Shown here piece by piece: positions 9,930 through 20,546 of a stretch of 25,290 nucleotides of DNA. The translations under genes and the position numbers were made by a program. How positions within the stretch are numbered: the first letter of the stretch is position 1; each line of letters opens with the position of its first letter. Below the pieces are notes generated by a model. It did not search any database. It saw nothing but the letters and a program-made list of their open reading frames with translations, and was not told where the DNA came from. This DNA comes from Ophiosphaerella korrae (taxonomy: Eukaryota; Ascomycota; Dothideomycetes; Pleosporales; Phaeosphaeriaceae): positions 1-25,290 of the forward strand of contig JALNQF010000513.1 of NCBI GenBank assembly GCA_028456385.1, written 5' to 3'.

Positions 9930-10453
9930 AAAGACTTCTAATTACGTAATCCTATTAATAGAAAGAAAAGAACTTTTTTATAAGCTACTTTATAACCTCT
10001 CTATATATAAGCTTAAAGTACTCTACGTGTATATAGAAAATATACTCTATAAGAGCTAGATATATTATAGTAATAGTCTAGTAAGAGTACTTATCCTTTT
10101 TATTCTAAAGAAGAATAGAGCTCTATACCTCTATATTAACTACTATAGCCTAAACTTAGTTATAGTAAAAGATTAGTACTTACTCCTACTAATTAGAAAG
10201 ATACTAGACTACTTATTAGGTATATAATACTATACTACCTTAGATCTTAAAGATACTTACTATAGAATTAGAATTAAATTAGGAGATAAGTAGAAAACTA
10301 CTTTTAATAGTTACTATAAGTATTTTAAATACCTAGTAATACTTTTTAGGCTAACTAACGCTTCTACTAGTTTTTAAGCGTATATTAATAAAGTACTTAG
10401 TAGACTTCTAAATTATATCTATATACTATACCTTAATAATATACTTATATATA
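9930..10453 (+). pseudogene. Gypsy-B reverse transcriptase, N-terminal and palm part (RIP-degraded)
   Basis: A second, clearly different Ty3/Gypsy RT. Blocks: LYINYYSLNLVIVKD*YLLLLI (about 10130-10190; family CVDYRGLN...RYPLPLI), TLDLKDTYYRIRI (10237-10275, first catalytic Asp codon at 10243-10245 intact), TTFNSYYKYFKYLVILFRLTNAS (10300-10370), and YLNNILIY at 10429-10452. Both Asp of the YxDD box are now Asn. The domain is cut immediately after this box by the Fot1/pogo transposon at 10454. Confidence 0.93.
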
Positions 10454-10508
10454 ACGTATTCTATTAGCAAAGTAGCTAGATTACTAAAATAGCTACTTTT
10501 CCTTAGTA
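10454..10508 (+). repeat. Terminal inverted repeat of the Fot1/pogo element, left
   Basis: Starts ACGTATTCTATTAGC and runs to CTTAGTA; the reverse complement of 12261-12315 starts ATGTATTCTATTAGC and matches 50 of 55 bases. Confidence 0.9.
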
Positions 10509-10759
10509 TTGTAAATATTATATACAAAAAATTAATTTACTTAATAACTAGCTATAGAACCTACGTACGATATACTTGTAGTAGATTTAGAATCTTCTTC
10601 TATATCTTTTTAGCACGTACGAGCGTTATACTCTATCTTGTTATAGTTTCTATAACGCTATTAACTTAGTTAAGCCTATTAAGCTTACCTATTACTACTA
10701 CTACTACTATAAGCCTTCTTTACTCTCTAAGTCTTACTAGACGCCTCTATAGCTACGTA

Positions 10760-12180
10760 CAACGCTCTAGTACTATACTCTAATATACTACTATACTAAA
10801 TCTACTTCTATTTACGCGTTTTATACTTTATTATCTTTACTAATTACTTTTTAAGCTCTATAATCTAGGAGCTTATAAGAGTATTTTAATATAGTATAAG
10901 TTTAGCTCTTTTAATAAGCTATAAGAACTCTTACTAGGCTAATTCTAGTAATTATATAAAAGAGCTACTTATAAGCTTTAACTAAGAGCTAAATTTATAT
11001 ATATTACTTAGAGTCTTTAACTACTATAGCGTCTCTAGTAGTAAGGGTCCTAGTAGGGTACGTAGCTATACTTTAAAGTAATTAAGGACTTCCTACGCGT
11101 TAATAGGAACTAATCTAGATACCTTAAAGGCCTTTTTATAATTCTTATACGTAAATACGTTAAAAAACGCGTCTCTAAAGGCTAGAAAGAAGCTTTCCTT
11201 ATTAATATAGTAGATACGCTAGCGCGCTAAGTCTTGTATACGCTAGGAGTACTTAAGCTTTAATAGCAAGAAGTAGATAACGTTAAGTAGCTAGAAGATA
11301 TAAGATAAATAAGCTAGTATATAAAGCGTTAGAATCTTATTTTTAAGGTAGTAGTCTTTAAAATCTTAATTTAAGTAGCTCTTATAGCTATCTAAGATAA
11401 GTAGCTAGTATAACTCTACCTAACGCGCCTTTATATACACGTTAAAGTGCTTTAACTACTTAAGACTAAGTATATTATTTATCTATCTATTCTTAGAGAT
11501 AGAGATCTTCTAATTACGTAGTATATCTATTTCCTTATACTAAGTAGAGATATAGACGCGTCCTTTATAGATAATAAATAGTAAGGTTATATAGCTAGTA
11601 GTGTAGATACTTATAATAGCTATAACCTACTTATAATTACTTAGCTAAATAAGATTAGGCCTTATATACCTCTCTAAGCCTATAATAACTTTTATTAACC
11701 TAATTATTTCTATCTAAAAGCTAGTCTTATTAAAGTTGTAGATATTATCTAGATTAATACTATACGTCGCTATTATATCCTATATAAGCTAAAACTACCT
11801 ACTAATAACTACTAGATCTTCTTAAAGTATTCTCTAGTAATCCTTTACTTAACTAAAGGTAGTCTTAAGCTTATCTATACGCGCTATAAAGTGTATAGGC
11901 TAGTACTTTCTAACTAGTTCTCTACTACGTATTACTAATAGCTTATTTACTATATCTACTACTTTATATAACTAAGGGGTAAATCCTCTTAAATTAAAGT
12001 TAAGAATATACTATATAATAGTTTACTCTTCTATTATAGTAAGTTTCTAGTAGTTTAGTTAAGTAGCGTGTTAATAAGAGATTCTATAAAGCTAGGTAGA
12101 GAGCTACTAATATTATACGTTTAAAGCTATAGTAGCGCGTTGTAAAGTCTAAAAATAGCCTAATATATAAGCCTAAAGCC
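10760..12180 (-). pseudogene. Fot1/pogo DDE transposase (RIP-degraded)
   Basis: The transposase would cut the element out and paste it in at TA. Read on the minus strand, a Tc5-type DNA-binding part appears at about 12015-11830 (LNFNLRGFTP*LYKVVDIVNKLL, then IARIDKLKTTFS*VKDY). The catalytic core begins NLDNIYNFNKTSF near 11760-11720 (pogo/Fot1 YNFDETGF box, with Asp to Asn and Glu to Lys). The second box is LLILDSYKSYLN near 11400-11370 (LILDGHxSH, Asp kept). The third is LTLYILAYLSYIF*LLNVIYF near 11340-11270 (the C-M-P-x-H-S-S-H-x-L-Q-P-L-D block, Asp to Asn). A C-terminal segment DAFFNVFTYKNYKKAFKVSRLVPIN follows near 11180-11100. Confidence 0.9.
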
Positions 12181-12260
12181 TAAGTTAAATTCTACCTTTT
12201 TATAGAGTTAAAATATTATTTTATTAAGACTATATTATTGTTTATACGTAGTATTCTTTA

Positions 12261-12315
12261 TACTAAGAAAAAGTAGCTATTTTAGTAATATAGCTGCTTC
12301 GCTAATAGAATACAT
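12261..12315 (-). repeat. Terminal inverted repeat of the Fot1/pogo element, right
   Basis: Pairs with 10454-10508. The flanking TA at 12316-12317 is the target duplication. Confidence 0.9.
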
Positions 12316-12317
12316 TA

Positions 12318-12440
12318 GTAATTTCTAAGTACTTTATAGTAAATTACTTATAAAATTTTATTAGGTACTTAGTAGTTTTATTAGTAGTATTTATCTAGAA
12401 AAAATATTATTCTTTTTTAGTAGTTAAGAAGAACTATATT
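12318..12440 (+). pseudogene. Gypsy-B reverse transcriptase, part after the Fot1 insertion
   Basis: If the transposon and one TA are removed, the frame of YLNNILIY runs on through SKYFIVNYL*NFIRYLVVLLVVFI*KKYYSFLVVKKNYIS. Spacing and pattern match the RT segment that follows YxDD in Gypsy elements (SxxxEEHxxHV...VLxxLxxAGLxxxxxKCxFxxxxxxYLGF), about 42 residues long as expected. After that the similarity stops, and I find no RNase H or integrase of Gypsy-B in the window. This indicates that Gypsy-B is truncated or interrupted again near 12440. Confidence 0.5.
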
Positions 12441-14600
12441 AGTTTTATGTAAAAAATAGTTTAGTATAAAGGTAAAATAGCTATTACTTTTTACTATATT
12501 AGCTAATATTTATTCTATATATATTATACTAGTATATAAGGTATTAGCTTATACTAAGTTAAACTTATCTACTTATTAAATAGTAGTAATAGTAATAGTA
12601 ATATATAAAGATAATTTATATACTAGATAGAAAGAAAATAGTTAATTAATAAATAATAGATTTAGAAAGATTTAGATTAGATTTCCTACTACCTTTATAG
12701 GTTTTATTATAGATTTAGATTATAAAAGTTACTAAAATATATAACTATTTTCTTTATAATAGTATAATATATATAATCTTTAGTAAAATTCTACTCTATA
12801 AAAAATACTATTAGATAGAAAGGTAATATATCTTTTATAATTAATTAGTTTTAAGAGTTAAATAGGTTAGAGTTTAGTAATTTTATTAGTAAATTACTAA
12901 GTAGTAAAGTTTTTATTAGCTCTATTATCTACTAAGGTTTAGACTAAGTATAGAGTATTAAGTCTATTTTCTAAAAAGCTATAGAAAGTGTATAGTTATC
13001 TAAATCGGTTTCTAAATTATTATTTTTATTTAGAACTAGTTTTATAAATAATAAGTTATAATAAATAGAGGTAGCTCTAATAACTATAAGCTAGTCTCTA
13101 ATAAGAGTATCTAGAAAAGCTTCTAGTATAGCTAAGTATACTAACGTTTTTATAAAGCTACTAGAGTTATATTATAACTTAGCTTTAGTTAGATTTAAAA
13201 GTTCTATTTTTTAGTATATAAAGATCTTTTTCTAAGTAGCTTTTAGAGTAAGAAGTAGCTTAGTTTCTTAAGTTTACTTAACTAGAGACTTAGATTTAGA
13301 GCGCGTATTATAAACTTTATCTTAGGATAATAGCTATTTATAGTTTATCTTTTTTAAAAATATTAATATATTCTTATTATATTAAGTACTATTAGTACTA
13401 GTATATTAAAGATTTAGTTATTTTAGGTATAGTAAAGAAAGTAGTAGAAGCTTAAGTATAAATATTTTTATAAAGTTTAGTAATTATTTTCTACTATAAA
13501 ATAGTAGAAATTTACTTACTATATATATTTAAAAGTAATACTACTACTTAGACTACTTTTTAGTAGAGGCAAATTCGCGTCTAAATTTATATAGGGGATA
13601 GATATAATATCTAAAGTACTAGTACCTAAGTAAGAACTACTTAGTATAGTAAGTTTATACCTAAACCTATATAAGAAGAAATATTAAGATCTTTAGTACT
13701 AATACCTAGGTAAAAAACTACTTAGCGTAGTAGATTTATACTTAAATCTACGTAAAAATAATGATTTTATACTTTACCTTCTATAATATACTTAGTATAT
13801 TTTATAGTTACTTTATATTTAAAACTATTAGTACTAGAATAAGTAAAATTATACTTTAAACTTTAACTAGAATAACTAAATAGTAAACTTAAGAGTCTAC
13901 TTACTACTAATTATATAAAGTAAGGGATTTAATTCTTAGCTAAACTATTTTAATAATTAATAGCTAATACTTAAATAAAAGTTAGCTTCTTATATAGCTA
14001 TCTAATAACGCCTTAGTATAAGTATAAACTACTAGTAAGAACTTAACTAGTAATAAAGCTAAAAGAAGTAAATTTTACTAGAATCTACTATTATATAAAT
14101 TAGACTTTACGTAAGATAGCTTTAAGAGGTATAGTAACTAGTTAATTAAAAAGAAAGTAAATAGTATATAGAGAGCTAACTAAAAGAAAGGTATTTAAGC
14201 TATATATACTAAGTAACTACTTAGTAAGTAGAGTAGTTACTTAGTAGCTAGTAAATCTTTAGCTAAAGAGAGTATATTAGTAAGTTTACCTAGTACTCCT
14301 TTATAATAAAATCTAAGATTCCTATAGTAAGCTTTATACTACTAATTAGAAGCCTAAGAGTATTTATTTATAAAGTAATAACTAATTAGTATTAAGAGAT
14401 TATACTTATAAAGCTTAAAAGGAGTCTTAAAAATAATCTTTATAGAATCTCTAATTACTTTATTACTAAAAGTACTAAGAGTAGACTTACTCTCTTTAAC
14501 TTTATTATAATAATTAGCTACTTTCCTAAATATAAACTCTAAATTACTATTATTACTTCTATTACTTTAAGCTTACTTATATTAGTAATATTAGTTAGGT
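12441..14600. other. Unassigned AT-rich block, RIP-mutated
   Basis: About 2.1 kb with no recognised domain. CpG is sparser than in the neighbouring elements. It contains a TAGTAA triplet repeat (12584-12601) and an 80-bp tandem duplication (13601-13760). On the minus strand, from about 14560 down to 12640, one frame gives protein-like stretches, for example SNRSNNSNLEFIFRKV and KVKESKSTLSTFSNKVIRDS near 14560-14430, with only TAA/TAG stops. It could be a degraded gene of a further element, but low-complexity DNA of this kind gives such readings by chance. It may also hold the left part of Copia-C, whose LTR start is not known. Confidence 0.35.
13601..13760. repeat. 80-bp direct tandem duplication
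   Basis: Positions 13601-13680 and 13681-13760 align at a period of 80 bases; shared blocks include TTAGTATAGTA / TTAGCGTAGTA, AGTACTARTACCTARGTAA and AAGTTTATACCTAAACCTA / AGATTTATACTTAAATCTA. Most differences are transitions, so the duplication predates RIP. On the minus strand it would encode a repeated Arg/Lys/Ser-rich peptide in one of the frames; no function is known. Confidence 0.7.
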
Positions 14601-14862
14601 ATATAAAGTTAATATTTCTAAAGTTCTATAATTAGTTAGTTAGTATATAATAATAGAGAAAGTGTAGAAAGAGAAATTAACTTTAGTAGTTAGATACTAT
14701 CGCAAGTTAGAGCTTCGCTCTATATAATTTAGGTAAGCCTATAGTAGTAAGTAAGCTATATAAGCTATTTAAGCTACTCTACTATATATAAGTAGCCTAG
14801 CTTAGATAGCTCTTTAATTAATAATTATCTCTTACTTATTCCTAAGCTTATATCTTATAATA
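14600..14862 (+). repeat. Copia-C 5' LTR, 3' part
   Basis: The right edge is set by the primer-binding site starting at 14863; the LTR ends CTTATAATA (terminal CA changed to TA). A TATA-like CTATATATAAGTAG at about 14781-14794 lies where an LTR promoter would be. The left edge could not be found because the partner LTR lies outside the window; 14600 is only a placeholder based on usual Copia LTR lengths. Confidence 0.5.
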
Positions 14863-14879
14863 GTTATAAGCCTAGTGCT
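14863..14879 (+). promoter_or_regulatory. Copia-C primer-binding site (internal initiator-tRNA-Met type)
   Basis: GTTATAAGCCTAGTGCT follows the LTR end directly. Allowing for RIP (G to A, C to T), it matches the pattern GGTTATGRGCCCAGT, which is complementary to the anticodon stem-loop of initiator tRNA-Met and is the known primer site of Drosophila copia. Such elements use a half-tRNA as primer instead of the tRNA 3' end. The match is from memory of the copia site and should be aligned. Confidence 0.65.
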
Positions 14880-14986
14880 AAAAATTACTTAATAGTTTTA
14901 TCCTATATACTATAGTAAGAGATTACAAGCTTAGTATACTTCTATCCTATCTTATCTTATCTTATCTATTACTTAAATACTTACAA
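14880..14986 (+). other. Copia-C leader, left part, with TATCT microsatellite
   Basis: Untranslated leader between primer site and gag, cut at 14986 by Gypsy-A' and resumed at 22073. It includes four copies of TATCT (14948-14967). No other signal is seen. Confidence 0.55.
14982..14986. repeat. Target-site duplication of Gypsy-A', left copy (TACAA)
   Basis: TACAA precedes the left LTR of Gypsy-A' and is repeated exactly at 22073-22077. Confidence 0.9.
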
Positions 14987-15432
14987 TATAATAGGCTTAC
15001 TAGGGTTAACTTCCTAGTAGCCTTTAAAGTACTAGTAGATTAGGAGGTAATAATAAAAGCTTATATAGTAATCTACAATAGGCTATAAATAATAGAAGAT
15101 GTTTTGTAACTATCTTAGTATTATCGCTTGTAGTTAATAATTAAATTACTAATACTATCCTAATAATATACATCTCTACTACTTATATATTTCTACTAAT
15201 CTATAATCTATTACTTATATCTATTCTTAGTAACTATAGATTATAGATTACTAATCTATTAATCTATAATTAGTTTTTGTCCGTATACTTAATAGATTAG
15301 GGGATTACCTACGTATTCTAGTTGTAAGTAGTTTCCTAATTAAAGTTATTACCCTACTTATCTTATACTTTGTTAGTACTTAAGTTAGGACTAATTAGTT
15401 CTATCTTAATTTCTCTTGTTACTCCTATAATA
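14987..15432 (-). repeat. Gypsy-A' 3' LTR
   Basis: 446 bp, matching 21627-22072 in length and sequence with scattered transitions. On the + strand it starts TATAATAGGC (element end, TG of the complement changed) and ends CTCCTATAATA. Confidence 0.95.
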
Positions 15433-16130
15433 CTATCTCTCCCTCTAGGTAGGTTCTAGTTTATCTACCTTAAAGTTAGTATTATTAATCTAGTTTCTTT
15501 GTTAATATAAAGTTCTTTATCCTCTCCTATACTTACTAAGTCTATTCTTTATTGTATCTAATTAGTAGATTATGTGTTACGCTATAGTATTATAATATTT
15601 CTATACTCTTATTATAAGTCTATAAACCTTCTATTAGTTTATCTTTCTTTAAAATATAGTAAAGCTTACAAGGTATATATTTATACTAATACTTATTTAT
15701 CTTATAACCTATCTAGTGTATCTATAGTAGAGTATAAGTTAAAGATACTTATTTACGCGTCTATACTTATATATAATAGGGAGAGCTATTAACTACGCTT
15801 AAGAAAAACTATTATTATAGATTATAGAAGCTAAAAGGTAGTATAAGCGTCTCTATAAGATCTCTTGTTATACGCTAGAGAAGTATTAGTCTTAATTTCT
15901 TAATAATTAGATATAGTTATCTAATAACTAGGCCTATTTATCTCGTCTTCGTAAGACGAAGGCCTTAAATAATAAGAAGTCTGTTAAGTAGTCTATTCTT
16001 CTAGAATCTAAGCTTAATTTTAAGGATATAGTAGGGGCTACTCTAGTTTCTATTGCGCTAGGCGAGTCTAACGCCTCTCTATCTATTATTAATAATACTA
16101 TTCCTCTTAGTTTACTACTAAGTACTCTAG
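15433..16130 (-). other. Gypsy-A' 3' extension with a CG-rich hairpin
   Basis: About 700 bp between chromodomain and 3' LTR, the counterpart of 7847-8499. A minus-strand frame shares RRL...LLASIIYNNSFS*A*LIA (about 15865-15795) with Gypsy-A. It holds a hairpin at 15943-15959 (TCGTCTT, loop CGT, AAGACGA), itself bracketed by GGCCT and AGGCC. An open + strand frame of 72 codons at 15574-15792 is antisense to this tail and has no family features. Confidence 0.5.
15931..15964. repeat. Inverted repeat retaining CpG in the Gypsy-A' tail
   Basis: GGCCT (15931-15935) and TCGTCTT (15943-15949) pair with AAGACGA (15953-15959) and AGGCC (15960-15964). Gypsy-A has the same site in decayed form (CTTTATCTTATAAAG near 8030-8045), with CG changed to TA. 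The site may be a structured RNA element or only part of a coding tail rich in Arg codons. Confidence 0.5.
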
Positions 16131-16142
16131 AGGGTTTTAACT

Positions 16143-16300
16143 TTAGAACTCCTCTAGTTTCTTAAAGTAGTTAAGATTATCTTCTAGTTCCTATATATTC
16201 TTCTATAGTTGTCCTTTTTCGTTTATACTTATCTATTCTACTAAGTAGTAGTTTCTTCTATTATAGAACTAGTACTATAGGATTTTCTTAACTTCTTATT
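16143..16300 (-). pseudogene. Gypsy-A' chromodomain (RIP-degraded)
   Basis: The minus strand encodes the same YYLVK*I...L*E...ELEDNLN...LEEF block as Gypsy-A at 7680-7846. It lies directly after the integrase in element order, as in other chromoviruses. Confidence 0.85.
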
Positions 16301-16399
16301 CTTTTTATTCTCTATACGTGTCTACTTTATATACTAGTAGTTCTACATTCTATAGTACTATCTCAAGTAGTACTATATAGAAGGTTAAGTATATCTTTA

Positions 16400-17410
16400 T
16401 CTTGTTTAGTAGTTTTAGTTTAAATATAACTAGTGTAACTTCTTTTTCTACTTTATATAGTCTTATTTTAACGTAGTCTAGTTTTAAACTTAGTTGTTTA
16501 CTCTTAATATTTTTTCGTACTAACTATACTTTTTCTCTTTCTCTAAATTAAGGTCCTTTTTTATATTTCTTGTTATAGTTCTTTGCTATTCTATTATATA
16601 AGAATTCTATATCCTATCTTAGTTAATTATATATCTCTCTAAGTCTATTAGTAAAGTTTTCTCTTTTTAAAGACTAAGATATTTTAAATCTTAGTATTCT
16701 ATATATATTAGAGTTAAATCTATAGTTTACAAAAAAGAGTAATACTCTTATTACTATATTCTTTATACTGTTGTATACTAACTATACTATAGGTAATAAC
16801 TATACCTAATTATTCTAGTTATAGTTAAGGTAGTATCTTAAGTACTATTCTACTATCTAATTTATTTATTCTAACTATCTATCTATCTATAAGTAGTATG
16901 CTATAGATATTATATATTTAATTCCTAATTGCGCTATTATTATTTCCTATAGTTTTAATATAAATTATATATCTCTATCTATAATAATTTTATCTAGTAG
17001 TCTATATTAACTAATTATAGTTCCTAGAACCTAATATATAGTAACTTCTATCCTACTTTTTTCTTTATATAGTCTAAAGTATAAGTACTTTATAAGTTTA
17101 TTTACTATTATTAGGATTCTATTATACTTAACTCCTAATATTAGGTCTTTTAATTTAGGCAATTTCGTAATAAAGTCTATTATAATAACTTACTATAGTT
17201 ATTCTAGTACTTTAACTAGTTATAGTATTCTATATAGTGCGTATCTATTATATTTATTTCTTTAGTATTCTATATAATCTTGTAGTACTTCTATTACTAA
17301 CTATCTTACTTTTAGGATATAGTAATCTTATAGTAGCTTATCTAATATTTTGTTAATACCTTAGTATCTATATACTAGTAGCTTATAGAATTGTCGTATA
17401 AATTCTTTTT
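16400..17410 (-). pseudogene. Gypsy-A' integrase (RIP-degraded)
   Basis: Minus-strand counterpart of the Gypsy-A integrase. The HHCC region maps to about 17410-17281 (with FY*LLVYRY*GINKI-like sequence). The core begins at about 17200-17160 with the IIDFITKL block, and the second catalytic region (IIDRDI*FI) lies near 16995-16960. Stops are TAA/TAG at former Gln/Trp codons. Confidence 0.88.
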
Positions 17411-17679
17411 AGATCTTTTTTAGGATATATATTCTTTTATACGCTTATACAAGTCCTTCTTAGATCTTTAGTTTCTCTATTTCTTTAGATACTTCTTGTA
17501 TTATCTTCTAAATCTATTTATTTAGCTCGCTACTCTTTCTTTTAAGTATTGTAGCTATTCTATATATATTTAGGACTAAGTGTCCTTTGTTTTTTACTAA
17601 AACTATACTAGTTATATTTACTTCTTCTTATAAGTCTAGTCTTCTACTTAGGGCGTCTATAAATTAATTATCTTTGCCC

Positions 17680-18230
17680 TTTATATATATAATTTCTAAG
17701 TTAAATATTAATAGGAATTCCTACTATCTTGTATAGCGTTAAGATAGTTCCTTATTTATTATAAATCCTATAAGGTTTTTGTAGTCTATATAGACTTTTA
17801 TCTAATATTTTACTTTTTATAAGTATACTCTCTATTATTTAAATACTTTATATATTACTAGTATCTCTTTATTATAGATTAGGTAGTTAAGCTCTACTAG
17901 CTTTATTTTCTTAGAGAAGTATTTAACTAAGTATTCCTTTTTAGTCTATAGATCTTCCTATATTAGTACTATTCTATAGACTAAGTTAGATACGTCTGTT
18001 TTTACTATTACTAGTAGGTCTAGGTTATATATTCTAATAACTAGGTTTTCTATAAACTTCCTCTTAATTTTACTAAATACTTCTTTATATTCCTCTATCT
18101 ATTTAAATAGTATATCTTTCTTTATAAGTCTTGTTATTAGTTCTATATCTTTAGACTAACTTATTATTAACTTTCTATAAAAGTTTACTAGCCTATAAAA
18201 TTATTATACTTCTTTTAGGGTTTTTAGCGT
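17680..18230 (-). pseudogene. Gypsy-A' RNase H and RT connection (RIP-degraded)
   Basis: The minus strand shows the D-x-S-N-L-V-Y-R start near 18000-17975, and the KYFSKKIKLVELNYLIYNKEILVI block at about 17935-17865. Matches Gypsy-A 5770-6330 in order and content. Confidence 0.85.
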
Positions 18231-18830
18231 TAGCTATTTGTTAATTATTTTAATTTTTCCTAGGTTAATCTTAATTTTTCTTAGTTCTATAATAAATCTA
18301 AGAAAATCTATTTCTTTTATATAGAACTTGTATTTTCTTATCTTAAGAAATAGTTTACTTTCTACTAGCTTTTTTAGCACTTTATATATATATTGTACGT
18401 ATTCTTCTTCTATTTCTAAGAATATAAAGATATTATCTAAGTATACAAATATAAATATATCTAAGTACTCTCTTAGTACTATATTAATTCTTTCTTAGAA
18501 GGCTACTAGTACATTTATTAAGCTAAAAGGTATAACTAGGTACTTATATAGTCTATACTATATTCTAAACGCTATTTTCTATTTATTACCTTTCTTAATT
18601 CTAATCTAGTAGTAGGCGTTTTAGATATCTAGTTTTACAAAGATTCTTACTCTTTATAGCTTATCTTGTATTACGTTAATTTATAGTAGTAGGTATTAAT
18701 TCTTTTTTATAATTGCGTTAGTTTTTCTAAAATCTACGTAGAGCCTCTTATTACTTATCTCTTTTTTATCTATAAATATAAGTCTATATACTACTAAAGA
18801 TTTAGATTCTTATATCTATCTTTTCTTTAG
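18230..18830 (-). pseudogene. Gypsy-A' reverse transcriptase (RIP-degraded)
   Basis: Minus-strand Ty3/Gypsy RT. The catalytic box reads YLDNIFIF at about 18446-18423; the first Asp is encoded by 18435-18437 and the second (18432-18434) is now Asn, the same change as in Gypsy-A. The LDI*NAYY block is near 18635-18610. Confidence 0.93.
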
Positions 18831-19129
18831 TACGTTTAATATAAATACTCTTTTAATTTTTAACTCTTCTTCTATTTTTTAGTAGACTAAGCTCTATCCT
18901 ATATCTTTTCCTTCTTCTATTTCTATTACTAAGTCCTATAGCTAATATTCTAGAAGGTAATCTTTAGGTTCTATAAGCTGTTTTTCCTATTTCTTATATT
19001 CTTTTAGGAATTCTCCTTTATAGGTATTTATATTAGCCTTTAATATATTAGTTCTATAGTAGTTAATTTTTCCTATTCTCTAATTAATATATAGGTTAGT
19101 TATCTATAACTATAGTATTCCTAGTATTA

Positions 19130-19400
19130 TATCTTATTCGTTATTAATTATTGTTATATCTATAACTATATTCTTAATTGTTATTCCTACTAGTTCTAGT
19201 ATAGAGGGAACTATTTTAAACCTAATTAGTTCCTAGAATAGTTTTCCTTTAATTGTACTTAGTTATCTAAGGTACTTCTTTGTAGTATACTTTATTCTTT
19301 ATATTTCTACAAACTTTTTTAATATAAAGTTTCTTATAGTTCTACTATTAATTATTAATTATACTTTCTTTCTTTAGTAGGTTCTTATTTTTATAATATA
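19130..19400 (-). pseudogene. Gypsy-A' protease domain (RIP-degraded)
   Basis: On the minus strand near 19360-19340 the frame reads LIINSRT, the DSGx active-site block with Asp to Asn and Gly to Arg, as in Gypsy-A. The ILGI segment lies near 19130, the spacing expected for a retropepsin. Confidence 0.7.
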
Positions 19401-20540
19401 TAGGCCTCTTATACCTTCTAGCTATTCTTACTTATGTAATTTTGTAAATTATCTATCTTTCTAAAGCTATAGCCCTACTTTAAGTTTATATTCTTTGTGT
19501 TTTAGATATTTGTTATATATATATTTATACTATAATCCTCTCTAGACGTATTTCTTAGATAATTTTATTCTAGGCCTTACTACTACGTATCTTTCTTCTA
19601 GGATTACTTCTTATCCTTAGATATCTTCTACTAAGATTACTCTTATATAATTATAGCCTCTTCTCTTTATAAGCTATATACTATTATTTACTTTAGGGTT
19701 TCTATATATAATACAATTCTTATCTAGGTATAATATCTATAATATTTTAAAATGTACTAGGTGTTTTAGGTCTATTATCTTGTCGTCCCCTTCTTAGTAC
19801 CTATCTTTTCTAGGCGTATCTATAGTTAAGACGTAGTATACTACTAGTACTCTTAGTATATAAGCTTTATTAAACTATTGCGTCTTTCTTATAAAGTACT
19901 AATATTCTCTTTATATAAGTATTCTTCCTACTATAACTATATATTACTTTATCTATTCTTAGAATAGTGTAAACTTTATTTCTTTAGGATTACGTTCTTT
20001 CTAGTCTTTGTACACTTCCTCTATACTTATAACTATTAAGTATATCTAAATAAACTTCTATTCTTTATTTTATTCCTCTATATTTATTATTGTATAGCTA
20101 TTATAGCTATATATATCTAGCTAGGCGTACTCTATACCTCTTATATTAACTTATTTCTTACTTCCTTGTAGTTCTTTAGAGGAAGCTATAGTAGTCTCTT
20201 TATTTAGTGCTAGTTCTTCGGCCTAGATTAATAGGGTCTAGGACTTTTCCCCTTCTAAGTCTTCTATTACTATTATATATACTATTTCTTCTAGCTATAC
20301 TTTTATTCTTTCTTTTGTTACTACTACTCTATTCTTCTATAGGTAATACCTTACTCTTTATTTACTAGAAAGGTATATATAGTAGTTATCTTTATAATAA
20401 AAGGTCTAATAAAGTATTACGTATTATATTTCTTTACTCTTAGCTACCTTCTCCTAGGGTTTAGCCTATACTTATAGTACTTCTTTCTTTTTCTTAGTTA
20501 TCTTTAACTATATCTCTTTATCTTTCTTATAGTCCTTACT
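19400..20540 (-). pseudogene. Gypsy-A' gag-pol linker (RIP-degraded)
   Basis: Minus-strand counterpart of Gypsy-A 3000-4560 without the solo LTR. The undisturbed insertion site (CAATAG followed by TTTAATAAAGC on the minus strand) lies near 19880. The upper part encodes a charged linker, the lower part leads into protease. No further domain is recognised. Confidence 0.6.
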
Positions 20541-20546
20541 TCTATA

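Larger units (their letters stand above)
10454..12315 (-). mobile_element. Fot1/pogo-type DNA transposon inserted in Gypsy-B RT
   Basis: 1862 bp, close to the usual size of fungal Fot1-like elements. It has 55-bp terminal inverted repeats (10454-10508 and 12261-12315) with about five mismatches, mostly transitions, and is flanked by the dinucleotide TA (10452-10453, 12316-12317) as expected for Tc1/mariner/pogo insertion. It carries one degenerate transposase on the minus strand. It interrupts the RT of Gypsy-B right after the YxDD box and RT-like sequence resumes beyond it. RIP-type stops and missense changes show that it is dead. Confidence 0.92.

Noticed and set aside
15210..15270. CTATAATCTA / TAGATTATAG inverted repeats in the Gypsy-A' LTR, possible attachment site or terminator
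   Set aside because: Present in both LTR copies (also near 21840-21910) and explained as LTR internal sequence; no evidence of a separate element.
15574..15792. Open reading frame of 72 codons on the + strand
   Set aside because: It lies antisense inside the 3' extension of Gypsy-A', has Tyr/Leu/Ser/Ile-rich low-complexity composition and no family features. RIP-depleted TG makes such chance frames possible.
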